39,948 nucleotides of DNA, from the NCBI GenBank assembly GCA_030531025.1, contig JAUMTV010000008.1:1-39948 (forward strand), in the 5' to 3' direction. The stretch is from Turicibacter sp. Lineage in GTDB: Bacteria > Bacillota > Bacilli > MOL361 > Turicibacteraceae. Below the pieces are notes generated by a model. That model was not told the DNA's origin, did not search any database, and saw only the letters and a list, made by a program, of their open reading frames with translations. The translations under genes were made by a program, and so were the position numbers. Positions 8,495 through 18,200 of this stretch are shown piece by piece (positions within the stretch are counted from its first letter, which is position 1; every line of letters begins with the position of its first letter).

Positions 8495-8531
8495 CAAAAA
8501 AGTCTGTTAAATAATTAAACAGACTTTTTTT
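8495..8531 (-). terminator. scrB: rho-independent terminator of the sucrose operon
   Basis: Stem AAAAAAGTCTGTT / AACAGACTTTTTT (8495-8508 with 8518-8531) with A and T tracts on both sides, directly after the stop of the sucrose-6-phosphate hydrolase gene on the minus strand. Confidence 0.9.
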
Positions 8532-8535
8532 CTTT

Positions 8536-10014
8536 TTATATTCCGCGTTTTAAACGATATTTTTCATAGTCATACCTGATTAATTGGTCGCTAAAAATTT
8601 CAATATTAGTTGATGATTCTAGTGGGAATAAACGTGTTGTAAAAACTACTTCCCCCTGATTTATGAAGATCTCTGCAATGCTATTATCCATTAAAACTTT
8701 AATTTCAAGCACTTCACCAATATTTAAATCTGCTTGACGATACATCCCGAACTCCTCAACAAATTGATGCTTCAACTCGCTTCGATCAAGGGTCACAGTT
8801 TGTTCTTTTTGATTAAACTGAAGTATTAAACGCTCCTCTTCTGAAACAGCTAAATTTAATCCAAACGTATTCGCGTTATTTGGTTTAAGTGTCACATTTA
8901 ACTCATACGTATTTGTTTCGTTTTGTAATACAGCAAAACCTTGGCATTCTCCTGATTCACTCATACTATCTAGATGTAATAACTCTAGTTCTTTGGCTGG
9001 AAATTGAATGACTTTATTATCTTTAATAGTGATCTCTCTTGGGAAGGTTAAGCAATGTGCCCATCCGAATTCATCTGTTGGATACTCGAACTCCCCTAAA
9101 CCAGCCCATGCCAACAATAAGGTTTGCTCTTCTTTTCCTTTGAACATTTGAGTTGCATAAAAATCAAAGCCTCGTTCAAACTCATCAAATGATTCGACTT
9201 CAAACGTTAAATTTTCTATATCTAATTTTCCAATAACATACGTCACATTGAATAAATTTTTATATTTCTCTCCTTGAGGCTCAACCCCTTGTGGTGAAAA
9301 GATTAACAAGTCTTTTCCATCAATTTGAGCATAATCTGGGCATTCCCACATGTAGCCAAACTCTTGATTAAAGTTCTTTAAGATTAATTCTCCAAGTAAC
9401 TTCCACTCTAAGCCATTTGGCGACTGATACATAATGAATGCCCCTGTTTCATTGACTCGTTGAGCCCCTAAAATCATATAATAATTGTTATTCTTTTTAA
9501 AAACTTTTGGATCACGAACATGCCCCGTATATCCTTCTGGAACCCCTTCAATTAATGGATTTAATGAATATTTTTGAATTTCTCCTTCTTTATTCATAAT
9601 TGCTAAACACTGATTTGCACTACGGTTTATTTTATCTAGCTTAATATTTCCAGTGTAATATAAGTACAACTGATGATCTATTTCGATTGCTGTTCCAGAA
9701 TAGGCTCCATGAGCTTCATAATCTTCAGTCGGTATTAAAGCGACTTCTTCACGTTTCCATTCAACTAAGTTTTTAGATTTTAAATGAGCCCAATGCTTCA
9801 TTCCATGCATTGTTCCATAAGGATACCATTGATGGAAAAGATGATAATATCCATTAAAATAAGCTAATCCATTCGGATCATTTAATAGTCCGAATTCTGG
9901 ATGAATATGATAAATTGGTTTCCAATGGTCACCTTTTGCTTTTTCTAAAAGCTGAGCTAATTCTTCTTCTGTCGATTCTAGAATAGTACGATGTTTAGGC
10001 TCTTTATATCTCAT
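8536..10014 (-). CDS. scrB: sucrose-6-phosphate hydrolase (GH32)
   Basis: A 492-residue glycoside hydrolase family 32 enzyme. The three catalytic motifs are present: NDPNG with nucleophile D46, RDPK with transition-state stabiliser D168, and ECPD with acid/base E224. The N-terminal five-bladed propeller is followed by the usual C-terminal beta-sandwich. No signal peptide is seen, so it acts in the cytoplasm, splitting sucrose 6-phosphate delivered by the PTS into glucose 6-phosphate and fructose. It starts two bases after the stop of the sucrose PTS gene, which suggests translational coupling. Length and motifs are normal for the family. Confidence 0.95.
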   Translation of the reverse strand: MRYKEPKHRTILESTEEELAQLLEKAKGDHWKPIYHIHPEFGLLNDPNGLAYFNGYYHLFHQWYPYGTMHGMKHWAHLKSKNLVEWKREEVALIPTEDYEAHGAYSGTAIEIDHQLYLYYTGNIKLDKINRSANQCLAIMNKEGEIQKYSLNPLIEGVPEGYTGHVRDPKVFKKNNNYYMILGAQRVNETGAFIMYQSPNGLEWKLLGELILKNFNQEFGYMWECPDYAQIDGKDLLIFSPQGVEPQGEKYKNLFNVTYVIGKLDIENLTFEVESFDEFERGFDFYATQMFKGKEEQTLLLAWAGLGEFEYPTDEFGWAHCLTFPREITIKDNKVIQFPAKELELLHLDSMSESGECQGFAVLQNETNTYELNVTLKPNNANTFGLNLAVSEEERLILQFNQKEQTVTLDRSELKHQFVEEFGMYRQADLNIGEVLEIKVLMDNSIAEIFINQGEVVFTTRLFPLESSTNIEIFSDQLIRYDYEKYRLKRGI

Positions 10015-10016
10015 GT

Positions 10017-11450
10017 TTAATCTACCTCTCTTTTACCTTTTACTTTTCCGTAGGCATATGTGAAAATAAATCCTGCCGCTAAGGCGATTAAATGAGCAAT
10101 AATATAATTTAAATGTCCATTTCCTTCAGCTGCAACGATTGCAACTCCAGGGATAGCCGTTGCCCCAAATCCAATCGCTGTGACATGTGTCAAATAAACA
10201 TACGCTCCACCGAGTGTCGCTCCAAGGCATCCTGCAATTAATGGGAATTTATTTTTCAATGTCACCCCAAAAATAGCAGGTTCCGAAATTCCAAATAAAA
10301 TTGATCCAAATGAAGAAATACAGATTTGTTTTGCTTTATCATCTTTCCAATTTAAAAGTAAGAATCCTAAAACTGCCCCACCTTGTGCCATTAACGCAAC
10401 TGACATTAATGGCATAATAAAGTTATGTCCTGTATCAGCAATTAATTGTGCTTCAACTGCTCCAATCACATGATGGATTCCAGTAATAACAATAATTTGT
10501 TGAATTCCAGAAAATAACATATAACCAAATACACCTAAACTTGTTGTTGCCCATAATAATGAATAAGTGATGCTGTCTGCTAAACCACGTCCTAATGGAC
10601 CAATGATTGTAAATAATAATAACGCAGCCACAACTACCGTTAATAATGGAGCAAAGAATAGTTTAACCATATCAGGAATTTTTTTATTAAAGAAAATATC
10701 TAATTTAGCTGTAATGAATCCCATCATTAAAGCGATGATAATTCCACCTTGAAAGGCAACTAATTCAACATTTAATCCAAAAATATTAATAACCTCTGGT
10801 TCAACTGTCCCATTTCCAACTGAGTAAGCATTGGCTAAATCCGGATGTAGCATAATAGCCCCAATGACTAATCCAAGAACGGGTGTTCCTCCATAACGTC
10901 TTGTTGCTGAATAAACAACTAACATTGGTAAGATAGTAAAGATCCCTGTTGAACAAATGGATAAAAAGCGATTAATACCAGATAAAGATGGGAACATTTC
11001 TACAACAGATTGAGAACCAAAAATTCCTTGTTGCTCAAGTAAACCTGTTAATCCCATTAATAAAGCAGCTGCTAATAACCCTGGAATAATATCGACGAAA
11101 ACATCAGACAATGATTTAATCGCCTTTTGGAAAGCATTTTGTTTTTGTGCTGATTGAGCCTTCACATCACCTAAAGACATTTTTTCCGTTCCACTAACTT
11201 CTGTAAAGACATCATAAACATTATTAACTATTCCTGCACCAAAAATGATTTGTAACTGATCCCCCGCTACAAACACTCCTTTAACTAGATCTAATTCCCC
11301 GATTTGATCTAAATCTGCTAATGAATTATCCACTAATACAATTCTTAATCGTGTCGCACAGTGGGCAACTCCTTGTATGTTTTCTTTTCCACCAAGCAAC
11401 ACTAATAATTTTTCTGAAATTTTTTGATAAGTTTCTCTTTTATTAGACAT
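10017..11450 (-). CDS. scrA: sucrose-type PTS transporter subunit EIIBC
   Basis: A 477-residue PTS permease of the glucose/sucrose superfamily. The EIIB domain is at about residues 1-90, with phosphorylated Cys C31 in GVAHCATRLR. The EIIC membrane domain follows from about residue 105 and carries the typical GGTPVLGLVIGA and FGISEPAIFGVTLK segments. There is no EIIA domain, as is common for sucrose permeases, so a separate glucose-type EIIA must supply phosphate. It imports sucrose as sucrose 6-phosphate for the hydrolase encoded next in the operon. A trehalose-type specificity cannot be excluded by sequence alone, but the GH32 partner argues for sucrose. Confidence 0.93.
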   Translation of the reverse strand: MSNKRETYQKISEKLLVLLGGKENIQGVAHCATRLRIVLVDNSLADLDQIGELDLVKGVFVAGDQLQIIFGAGIVNNVYDVFTEVSGTEKMSLGDVKAQSAQKQNAFQKAIKSLSDVFVDIIPGLLAAALLMGLTGLLEQQGIFGSQSVVEMFPSLSGINRFLSICSTGIFTILPMLVVYSATRRYGGTPVLGLVIGAIMLHPDLANAYSVGNGTVEPEVINIFGLNVELVAFQGGIIIALMMGFITAKLDIFFNKKIPDMVKLFFAPLLTVVVAALLLFTIIGPLGRGLADSITYSLLWATTSLGVFGYMLFSGIQQIIVITGIHHVIGAVEAQLIADTGHNFIMPLMSVALMAQGGAVLGFLLLNWKDDKAKQICISSFGSILFGISEPAIFGVTLKNKFPLIAGCLGATLGGAYVYLTHVTAIGFGATAIPGVAIVAAEGNGHLNYIIAHLIALAAGFIFTYAYGKVKGKREVD

Positions 11451-11474
11451 TTCTCATTTCTCCTCTCACCGATA

Positions 11475-11486
11475 GGAACCGGTTCC
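11475..11486. promoter_or_regulatory. LacI-family operator in the sucrose promoter
   Basis: A perfect 12-bp palindrome GGAACCGGTTCC with the central CG typical of LacI-family sites, about 15-26 bases downstream of the -10 box. It is the probable binding site of the neighbouring LacI-family repressor. Confidence 0.7.
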
Positions 11487-11501
11487 ACTCGTTACAAAAT
11501 T

Positions 11502-11530
11502 AATATAACATACTCCCATATATCTGGCAA
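11502..11530 (-). promoter_or_regulatory. sigma-A promoter of the sucrose operon
   Basis: Read on the minus strand: TTGCCA (11525-11530), a 17-base spacer, TATATT (11502-11507), followed by the palindromic operator and a GAGAGGAG ribosome binding site before the EIIBC gene. Confidence 0.75.
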
Positions 11531-11556
11531 CCCTTTTCAGTAAGCATTTACAAAAA

Positions 11557-11598
11557 ATAAAAAAGATAATTAATCCTAAGATTAATTATCTTTTTTAT
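11557..11598 (-). terminator. rho-independent terminator of the LacI-family gene
   Basis: A stem of up to 18 bp (11557-11574 with 11581-11598, core AAAAGATAATTAAT) with a 6-base loop, starting directly at the stop codon of the repressor gene. It separates the repressor from the sucrose operon promoter. Confidence 0.85.
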
Positions 11599-12591
11599 TT
11601 ATCTTCTTATAACACTTTCTGATTTAATAAACTCATAGCCTATAGTCTGTAACTCTGGCACTTTCTTTTCCGCTATTAAATCAATCATCGTTTGAGCCGC
11701 AATTTGTCCTGTTTTTTCATTTTCAAATTTAATAGTAGTAAGAGATGGTGTTACTAAGTTTGCCAAATCATAACCACCAAATCCAGCTAATGAAATATCA
11801 TGTGGCACACTTAGGTTATGACACAAGATAGCTTTTCTTGCCCCTAATGCCATTCGATCCGTTGCACAAATAATCGCAGTCGCTTGATATTTTTCCAAAG
11901 CCTCACCAATAACTTTTTCCGATAATTCACTCGTAAAGTCTGACACTAACACACTAATAAAAATCGAATCATTATTATAATTTAATCCATCTATTACTCC
12001 CTTACGACGCTGAATTCCAACTGAAACATCATCATCTGGTACCCCTAAATAAATCACATTTTTATGTCCCATTTCTCGAATATAAGCTCCCATTTCAAAT
12101 CCCGCTTGATAATCATCATTAATAATAGAAATTATTCCTTCACTTAATTGTCCTACCATTACAAAAGGAACATTTAATTGACGAATAACGTCTCGATGTT
12201 CTTCTTTAATTTCTGTAGCAACTAGAATAATTCCATCAACTTTTAAACGTACTAAATTCTCTATGCTTTCAATTTCTAAATCTTTTCTTAAACTTGTATT
12301 GATAATCAGAGGATTATACCCATTCTCTCGTAACGTCATATCGATGGCCATAATAACCTTTGAGGTTACAATTGAATCTAATCCTGGTGCAATAATTCCA
12401 ACAAATTTAGTTTTTTTTGCTTTCAAACTTTGAGCAAAGGCATTCGGTTCATAATTATATTGTTCAATCACTTGTCTTATTTTTTCTTTTGTTTCTTCAC
12501 TTACTTTTCCATTGTTTAAATAACGAGATACCGTACTTTTCGCTACTCCAGCAATTTCTGCTATATCTTTAATTGTTAAGGCTTTATTCAT
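11599..12591 (-). CDS. scrR: LacI-family transcriptional repressor of the sucrose operon
   Basis: A LacI/GalR-type regulator. The N-terminal HTH (TIKDIAEIAGVAKSTVSRYLN, about residues 5-25) and hinge are followed by a periplasmic-binding-protein-like sensor domain, including a typical GAYIREMGHKNVIYLG segment and a C-terminal TTIKFENEKTGQIAAQ stretch. A longer frame opens at 12615, but an AGGAGG site lies just before the ATG at 12591 and the HTH then begins normally, so I place the start there (330 residues). It lies upstream of the sucrose PTS and hydrolase genes on the same strand but has its own promoter and terminator. The sucrose role is inferred from position and the palindromic operator. 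Confidence 0.85.
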   Translation of the reverse strand: MNKALTIKDIAEIAGVAKSTVSRYLNNGKVSEETKEKIRQVIEQYNYEPNAFAQSLKAKKTKFVGIIAPGLDSIVTSKVIMAIDMTLRENGYNPLIINTSLRKDLEIESIENLVRLKVDGIILVATEIKEEHRDVIRQLNVPFVMVGQLSEGIISIINDDYQAGFEMGAYIREMGHKNVIYLGVPDDDVSVGIQRRKGVIDGLNYNNDSIFISVLVSDFTSELSEKVIGEALEKYQATAIICATDRMALGARKAILCHNLSVPHDISLAGFGGYDLANLVTPSLTTIKFENEKTGQIAAQTMIDLIAEKKVPELQTIGYEFIKSESVIRR

Positions 12592-12642
12592 CCTTATCCT
12601 CCTACTAACTCTCACTAAAATTAAAACAATTTTATCACTTTT

Positions 12643-12672
12643 ATTATAGATGAAACTTTATTACTTTAACAA
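12643..12672 (-). promoter_or_regulatory. promoter of the LacI-family repressor gene
   Basis: Read on the minus strand: TTGTTA (12667-12672), an 18-base spacer and a perfect TATAAT (12643-12648), about 50 bases before the start at 12591. Confidence 0.6.
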
Positions 12673-12996
12673 GGTAATGATATAGAAGACCAAAAAAGTT
12701 CGTAAAAATACGATTGAGACGACAAATACAAATAAACTTATCTTAGTGAATTTAGCTCCTTAATATCACGAAAATTATTTGGCGTAGTTATCTTTCCATT
12801 ATTTATTTTCTTTACAAATATTATTGATGCTATCGATATAAGCATTAATTTCTAAATTATTCCACATTGATTGTTGTAAAAAGCGTTGAATTCTAAATAG
12901 AATCAGCAACAACTGATTTCATTCTCTTTTCACAATCTCATACTATACTAATATATGTTAGGTACAGTACTTCCTAACCTAAATAAATCTATACAA
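12673..12996. other. gene-poor junction between the sucrose locus and the defence island
   Basis: No intact gene is visible. A 39-codon open stretch on the minus strand (12918-12799) has a protein-like composition (RIQRFLQQSMWNNLEINAYI and onward, ending in a stop) but no start or ribosome binding site; it may be the C-terminal remnant of a lost gene. A stem-loop GTTAGG / CCTAAC lies at about 12958-12979, with the small palindrome GTACAGTAC in its loop region. It lacks a T run in either direction and is not a clear terminator. Confidence 0.4.
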
Positions 12997-14019
12997 CTAT
13001 ACTTTTTTATGATCATAATTACTGATTAATTCCAAAAAGTTTATATAATCCTCTTGATTAACCTTCTTCCCACCCTGTCTTAGAAATAATTCTTTCAATA
13101 TATTATCGATAAAACTCGGAATTCTATTCCTTATTAGCGTTATTGGACAATCTAGACTATCTAGTACAAATAATGGTTCAAATTTAAAAACAAAATTATA
13201 TTCAATTTTCTCTTTTTCCGCTTCAGAGGCCCATAGATAATCAGTTTCTTTCAAATTATTTTTTCTACAATATTCAACTCTAGACATAATCGGTGTAACC
13301 ACCTTACAAATAACTAGTGAATCAATCTTCCAATGACCTATCATAGAATGATAATCTTTTTGTAACTCTTTTTGGCCACAGCCACCAGTTTTAATAAAAA
13401 TAACTTTGTCGTCAACTGTAAGTTCATTTGGACTTATGTAGTTTTTAGATCCCCAAATATTCGATTCTCTTGCTGCTACAATCCTTATTAACCCTTTCTC
13501 ATATGACTTGAAGTAATTTGAATTTCTTCCTGTATAAAAGAACCATGTATTGATCTGATGATGATTCCTAATTTGTTGATATAACAATCTATCAAAATTC
13601 TCCTTTATAAATGTTATATAATCTTCTGTTTCCAACTGATAGATATCAACTTCATCAATATTTAAACTAGGTGGAATACAATCATGTCTACAAACAATAA
13701 TACATCCCTTATGTTGAACAAAATAGGAATAATCTTTTTTATCATCTTTTCGTTTTTGTGTATGGTAATTAAATTGTGAAGTTAAAAACTTCACTTCTGC
13801 AACGCGCTTTCCTTTTTTATCATCTTTAATTCTTATCCCATCTATATCAGGAAATTTTGTATTAGTTATTTCATCTAGCTCTAATACATTTACCTTTTTA
13901 GATTTAAATTTCCCATCATACGATATCTGTAACAATTTTAATCGTTTTTCTTTCATTCTTTCCATCATGTACTGATATATACTAGTTTCATGCAGTAAAG
14001 ACCAATTTCCCATTGCCAT
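12997..14019 (-). CDS. putative type II restriction endonuclease (PD-(D/E)XK)
   Basis: A 340-residue protein divergent from an adjacent DNA methyltransferase gene, the classic type II R-M layout. A PD-(D/E)XK nuclease signature is visible: FPDIDGIRI (57-65, with D58 or D60) followed by AEVKF (74-78, with E75 and K77) on a predicted strand. The second half (about 155-290) begins WFFYTGRNSNYF and contains LTVDDKVIFI. It loosely resembles PUA/EVE-type base-reading domains, but this is tentative. The ATG at 14019 follows an AGAGGAAT site. The recognition sequence cannot be deduced. It could instead act on modified DNA (type IV-like), but the partner methyltransferase favours type II. Confidence 0.65.
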   Translation of the reverse strand: MAMGNWSLLHETSIYQYMMERMKEKRLKLLQISYDGKFKSKKVNVLELDEITNTKFPDIDGIRIKDDKKGKRVAEVKFLTSQFNYHTQKRKDDKKDYSYFVQHKGCIIVCRHDCIPPSLNIDEVDIYQLETEDYITFIKENFDRLLYQQIRNHHQINTWFFYTGRNSNYFKSYEKGLIRIVAARESNIWGSKNYISPNELTVDDKVIFIKTGGCGQKELQKDYHSMIGHWKIDSLVICKVVTPIMSRVEYCRKNNLKETDYLWASEAEKEKIEYNFVFKFEPLFVLDSLDCPITLIRNRIPSFIDNILKELFLRQGGKKVNQEDYINFLELISNYDHKKV

Positions 14020-14052
14020 AAATAATTCCTCTTTTACGTATTTTTAACTAGT

Positions 14053-14081
14053 TTGGAATATAAATAAAAATTCTATACTAT
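14053..14081 (+). promoter_or_regulatory. promoter of the DNA methyltransferase gene
   Basis: TTGGAA (14053-14058), a 17-base spacer, TACTAT (14076-14081), 37 bases before the ATG at 14119, in the 99-base gap shared with the divergent nuclease gene. Confidence 0.55.
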
Positions 14082-14118
14082 CCTTTATTGAAAAAATAAT
14101 ACATGGGGGCGATGAGGT

Positions 14119-15042
14119 ATGGAAAAATTAATAATCTATAACAAAAATAGTACTGAGGGATTAGCAGAAATCGAGGATTGTTCCATTGATTTAATTATTA
14201 CTAGTCCTCCATATTTTAATCTAATTGATTATGGAGTTAAAGATCAATTAGGTTATGACGACACATATCCTGAGTATCTTAACAAATTACACGCAATACT
14301 AGATTCTTTTATACGAGTTTTGAAGAATGATCGCTTTATTGCCATCAACATTGGAGATGTTGTTTATAAAAAATCATACGGAAAAAATGACGTTAACCTT
14401 CTGATTCCAATACAATCCGATATTATTCAATACTTTACAAACCAAGGTATCACATTATTTAGACATATTAAATGGTTCAAACCAGATACGTCATATCATG
14501 CTAGGGGAGCACAATATCAAGGATACTTCTTTCCTAGAAGAGTAGCTCCCCAATTTAACTCTGAGCATATTCTAGTCTTCTATAAAAACTTCTCAACAGT
14601 TGTTGCCAAGACCGAATGTAAAAAGCGATACGAATCGTTTAATTACGATGGTATTCCATCAGAAATGATGAATGATTATTCATCTGAAGTATGGGATATT
14701 CCCACAGTCAGCAAAATTGAAAAAATTCAACATCCTGCATGTTTTCCTGAAGAAATTCCATATCGCTTAATCAAATTATTCTCCTTTGAAAATGAACTGA
14801 TACTAGATCCATTTATGGGGAGAGGGACTACCTTAAAAATGGCACTAGCAACAAATAGGAATTGTATAGGTTATGAACTTAATCAAGAATATATTAATTA
14901 CTTTCTAAATGAATACCTCGATACTCCTATTAAATGCAATGATTACTACCTATCAAAATTATATGATTTATTAAAAAAACAACCAAGCATCTTATCAGGT
15001 TTATCCGTTCAAACTATCGGGGAAAAAACAGTAATAAAATGA
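14119..15042 (+). CDS. beta-class DNA methyltransferase (SPPY, probably N4-cytosine)
   Basis: A 307-residue DNA methyltransferase. Catalytic motif IV, TSPPY (28-32), comes first, and the S-adenosylmethionine motif I, DPFMGRGTT (230-238), comes near the C-terminus. This order defines the beta class. An SPPY motif IV is most often found in N4-methylcytosine enzymes, although N6-adenine enzymes with this motif exist. The region between them holds the putative target-recognition part. It is divergent from the PD-(D/E)XK protein and would protect host sites from it. A GATGAGGT site precedes the ATG at 14119. Target sequence unknown. Confidence 0.88.
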   Translation: MEKLIIYNKNSTEGLAEIEDCSIDLIITSPPYFNLIDYGVKDQLGYDDTYPEYLNKLHAILDSFIRVLKNDRFIAINIGDVVYKKSYGKNDVNLLIPIQSDIIQYFTNQGITLFRHIKWFKPDTSYHARGAQYQGYFFPRRVAPQFNSEHILVFYKNFSTVVAKTECKKRYESFNYDGIPSEMMNDYSSEVWDIPTVSKIEKIQHPACFPEEIPYRLIKLFSFENELILDPFMGRGTTLKMALATNRNCIGYELNQEYINYFLNEYLDTPIKCNDYYLSKLYDLLKKQPSILSGLSVQTIGEKTVIK

Positions 15043-15100
15043 ATTTAGGCTCTTTTATAAATAAGTATTGATGATTAAAACGATTAATAATCAAATCTTT

Positions 15101-15140
15101 GATTAAGACAGTAACCATTTGATTAAGACAGTAACCATTT
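15101..15140. repeat. exact 20-bp tandem duplication
   Basis: GATTAAGACAGTAACCATTT occurs twice head to tail with no mismatch (15101-15120 and 15121-15140). It lies between the convergent methyltransferase and hsdR genes, next to several GATTAA and ATTAATC words. It may be a replication-slippage duplication or a trace of a recombination junction. Confidence 0.95.
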
Positions 15141-15205
15141 AATTATGATTAATCATCAGAATTTCAACTCAAAATCACCATTCTTTTAAAACACATCCTA
15201 AAATT

Positions 15206-15240
15206 AAAAGAGTTAAGTGCATATTACACTTAACTCTTTT
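15206..15240. terminator. bidirectional terminator between the methyltransferase and hsdR
   Basis: A 14-bp perfect stem AAAAGAGTTAAGTG / CACTTAACTCTTTT with a 7-base loop, two bases past the hsdR stop. It serves the minus-strand type I operon and probably also the plus-strand methyltransferase. Confidence 0.85.
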
Positions 15241-15242
15241 GG

Positions 15243-18200
15243 CTATCTCATACTCATGCATTGTAGTTCGGCTTGTTCGAGGACGTGGTTGATGGCTTGT
15301 TCACTTTTGTTTGGTGGATAGTCATATTTTCTTAGGAGGCGTTTGATTTTGGTACGCATTTTCGCCTGGGCACGTTCACTTTTATACCATTCGTCTCCTG
15401 TTTCTTTGATGGTATCATTAATGACTTTGGCTAAATCTTTTGCGATCGTTAATAGTACTTCACGATCCATAGTTTCTAAGATTTCTAAGTCTTCAGTTAA
15501 GACATCAAAGAAGGCCTTTTCTTCATAAGTTAAATCAAGTTGAGTTCCTTCGTCAATTGAAATTAAAATGGCATCTTTTAATTTAATTAATTCTTCTAAT
15601 ACGAGATACACATCTTCTTCATCATGACGATTATTATATTGGTCTAAAATGCGTTGTAGTTTTTCTGAGAATTCTTTACTTTTGACTAAGTTAACTTTCT
15701 TTAAGCTGTCCACTTTTTCTTTCATGACACGCATTAAGATGTTGGCTGCAATATTTTTTTGTGGCATCGCTTGAAGTTTTTGAAGATTTTCTTCTGTTAA
15801 TAAGTCAAAATTATCTGAGCTTCCCGCTTCAGAAAGCACTAACACTTCATCACCTAAGATTGCTTCTTCTAGCATTTTTGAAATACGATTATTCACTTCT
15901 TTTAAATCCGGTGTTCCTGTTTTATTTGTTTTCATGATAAACGAGCGCACCGCAATAAAGTATGAAATTTCTTGCTTCATTTCTTTTTCTAGCAAACTTG
16001 TACAGATTTTAAACACATCTTTTAAACGTTTCGTCGTGTCCATAAACTGTGCTTTTCGTTTTTCATTGAGTTGCACATATTCGGCTCCATCACGAATGAG
16101 TTCATAACGACGATGATCACTTTCCGTGAAGAAGTCACTGTAATCGAAGTAGTGGAACATATTACGTAACACTTCGATATAATCAAGCGCTAAGCGTTTC
16201 GCTTCTTCGTTTTCTTGAATTTTATCTTGGTCACGATTCGTATACGTTTTAAGGGCATCAAATAATTCTTTTTTCAACCCGATGTAATCAACGACTAAAC
16301 CACCTGTTTTCCCTTCATACACACGATTGACACGTGCAATCGCCTGCATTAAGTTGTGAGCTTTCATCGGTTTATCGATATACATCGTATCTAGTGATGG
16401 CACATCAAATCCGGTTAGCCACATATCCACGACAATCACAATTTTAAAATCTGAGTTCACATCACGAAACTCAGCTTCGTATTGTTTTTGCGTATTTTTG
16501 TTTCCGATGAGTTTCGCCATTTCTTCTTCATCTTGGTTATTTGATGTCATCACCATACGCACTTTGTTTTTCCACTCTGGACGTTGAGCCATGATTTCTT
16601 GATACATCGCCCACGCCGCTTTTCGTGAGTAAGCAACAATCATTGCTTTTCCAGCGACTAAGTCTTGACGCTCTTCATAGTGTTCAATTAGGTCACTAAT
16701 GACTTCATGAATCCGTTGAGGGTGGGTAATGATTTGTTCCATCCGGCTCATTTGTTTTTGACTTTGTTCAACGACATAGTCTTCGACTCCTTCATTGACT
16801 TGCATACTCCAGTATTCATCGTCAATTTCTTGAAGTTTTCGTTCATCGAGTTGAACTTTAGCTAAACGTGATTCGTAATAAATTTTAACCGTTGCCCCAT
16901 CATCAACGGCTTGTGTCATATCATACACATCGATTAAATCACCAAAGACACCGTACGTTGATTTATCAGTTGTTTCAATTGGGGTTCCGGTAAAGGCTAT
17001 ATAAGTCGCATTTGGCAAAGCTTCACGTAAATACTTGGCATATCCGTATTTCGTTTCACCTTTATCTAAGTCAAACTTTCCATCGAGTCCATATTGAGTT
17101 CTATGCGCTTCATCAACCATCACGACAATATTATGACGTTCTGATAATAACCCCGTTTCTTCAACAAATTTTTGAATCGTTGAAAAGACGATTCCACCAG
17201 TTTGACGATTTCCTAAAAAGTCTTTGACTTCTTGACGGGAATCCATTCTAACAGGTGTTTGACGTAAGAAGTCACTCGCTGATTTAAACGTTTCAAATAA
17301 TTGTCCATCTAAATCGTTACGATCGGTAATCACTAACAGTGTCGGATTATTTAAGCTTTGACTTTTCACAAGGTTTCCTGCTAAGAAGGTCATGGAAAAG
17401 CTTTTTCCACTTCCTTGTGTATGCCATACGACGCCTGCTCGTCCATCACCATGAACCGCTTTTTCACAACTCGCGATTGCTTTTTTCATTCCATAGTATT
17501 GATGGTATTGCGCCATAATCTTAGCTTTTGGTGTGAATAAGATGAAGTTTTTCATGACATCAAGAAGTCTACGTTGATTAAATAGACCAAACATTAAACT
17601 TTCAAGCCAACGATTTTGATACATCGCACTATCATCTTCAGGATTAACTTTCTTCCAACTCATGAAGCGATCAAATGAAGCGGTAATCGTCCCCGCTTTC
17701 GTTTCTACGCCATCACTAATGACTAAAAAAGCGTTATAGTAAAATAATGAAGGGATATGAACATTTTTATAATTCATCAGTTGCTTATAGGCATCTTCTA
17801 TTGTGACTTCTTCGCGGGACGTGCTTTTAAGCTCCATCACAATCAGTGGAATTCCATTGATATACACGAACACATCTGGAATCTTTTTGCCCCCATCTTC
17901 TGTAATTTCAAGCTGATTCACAACTAAAAAGTCATTATTAGCTGGATTTTCATAATCAATGAGATGAACACGATAATATTTCGTTTTTCCATCAATAAAG
18001 TCACTGATTTCAATGCCTTCCGTCAAATACTGATGGAAGGTTTTATTATTGGTGAACACATCATTGGTGTCAAAGTTTTTCATCACACGAATCGCTTCCA
18101 ATAAACTTGAAACAGGTATCTCAGGATTCAAACGAATCAATGCCTGTTTTAAACGATCCAGCAATAAAACTTCTTTATCTTCTTTCACCAACTCACTCCC

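Noticed and set aside
12958..12979. Terminator at GTTAGG / CCTAAC
   Set aside because: Only six base pairs and no T run on either strand.
15101..15140. CRISPR-like repeat
   Set aside because: The two copies are directly adjacent with no spacer, there are only two, and no cas gene is present.
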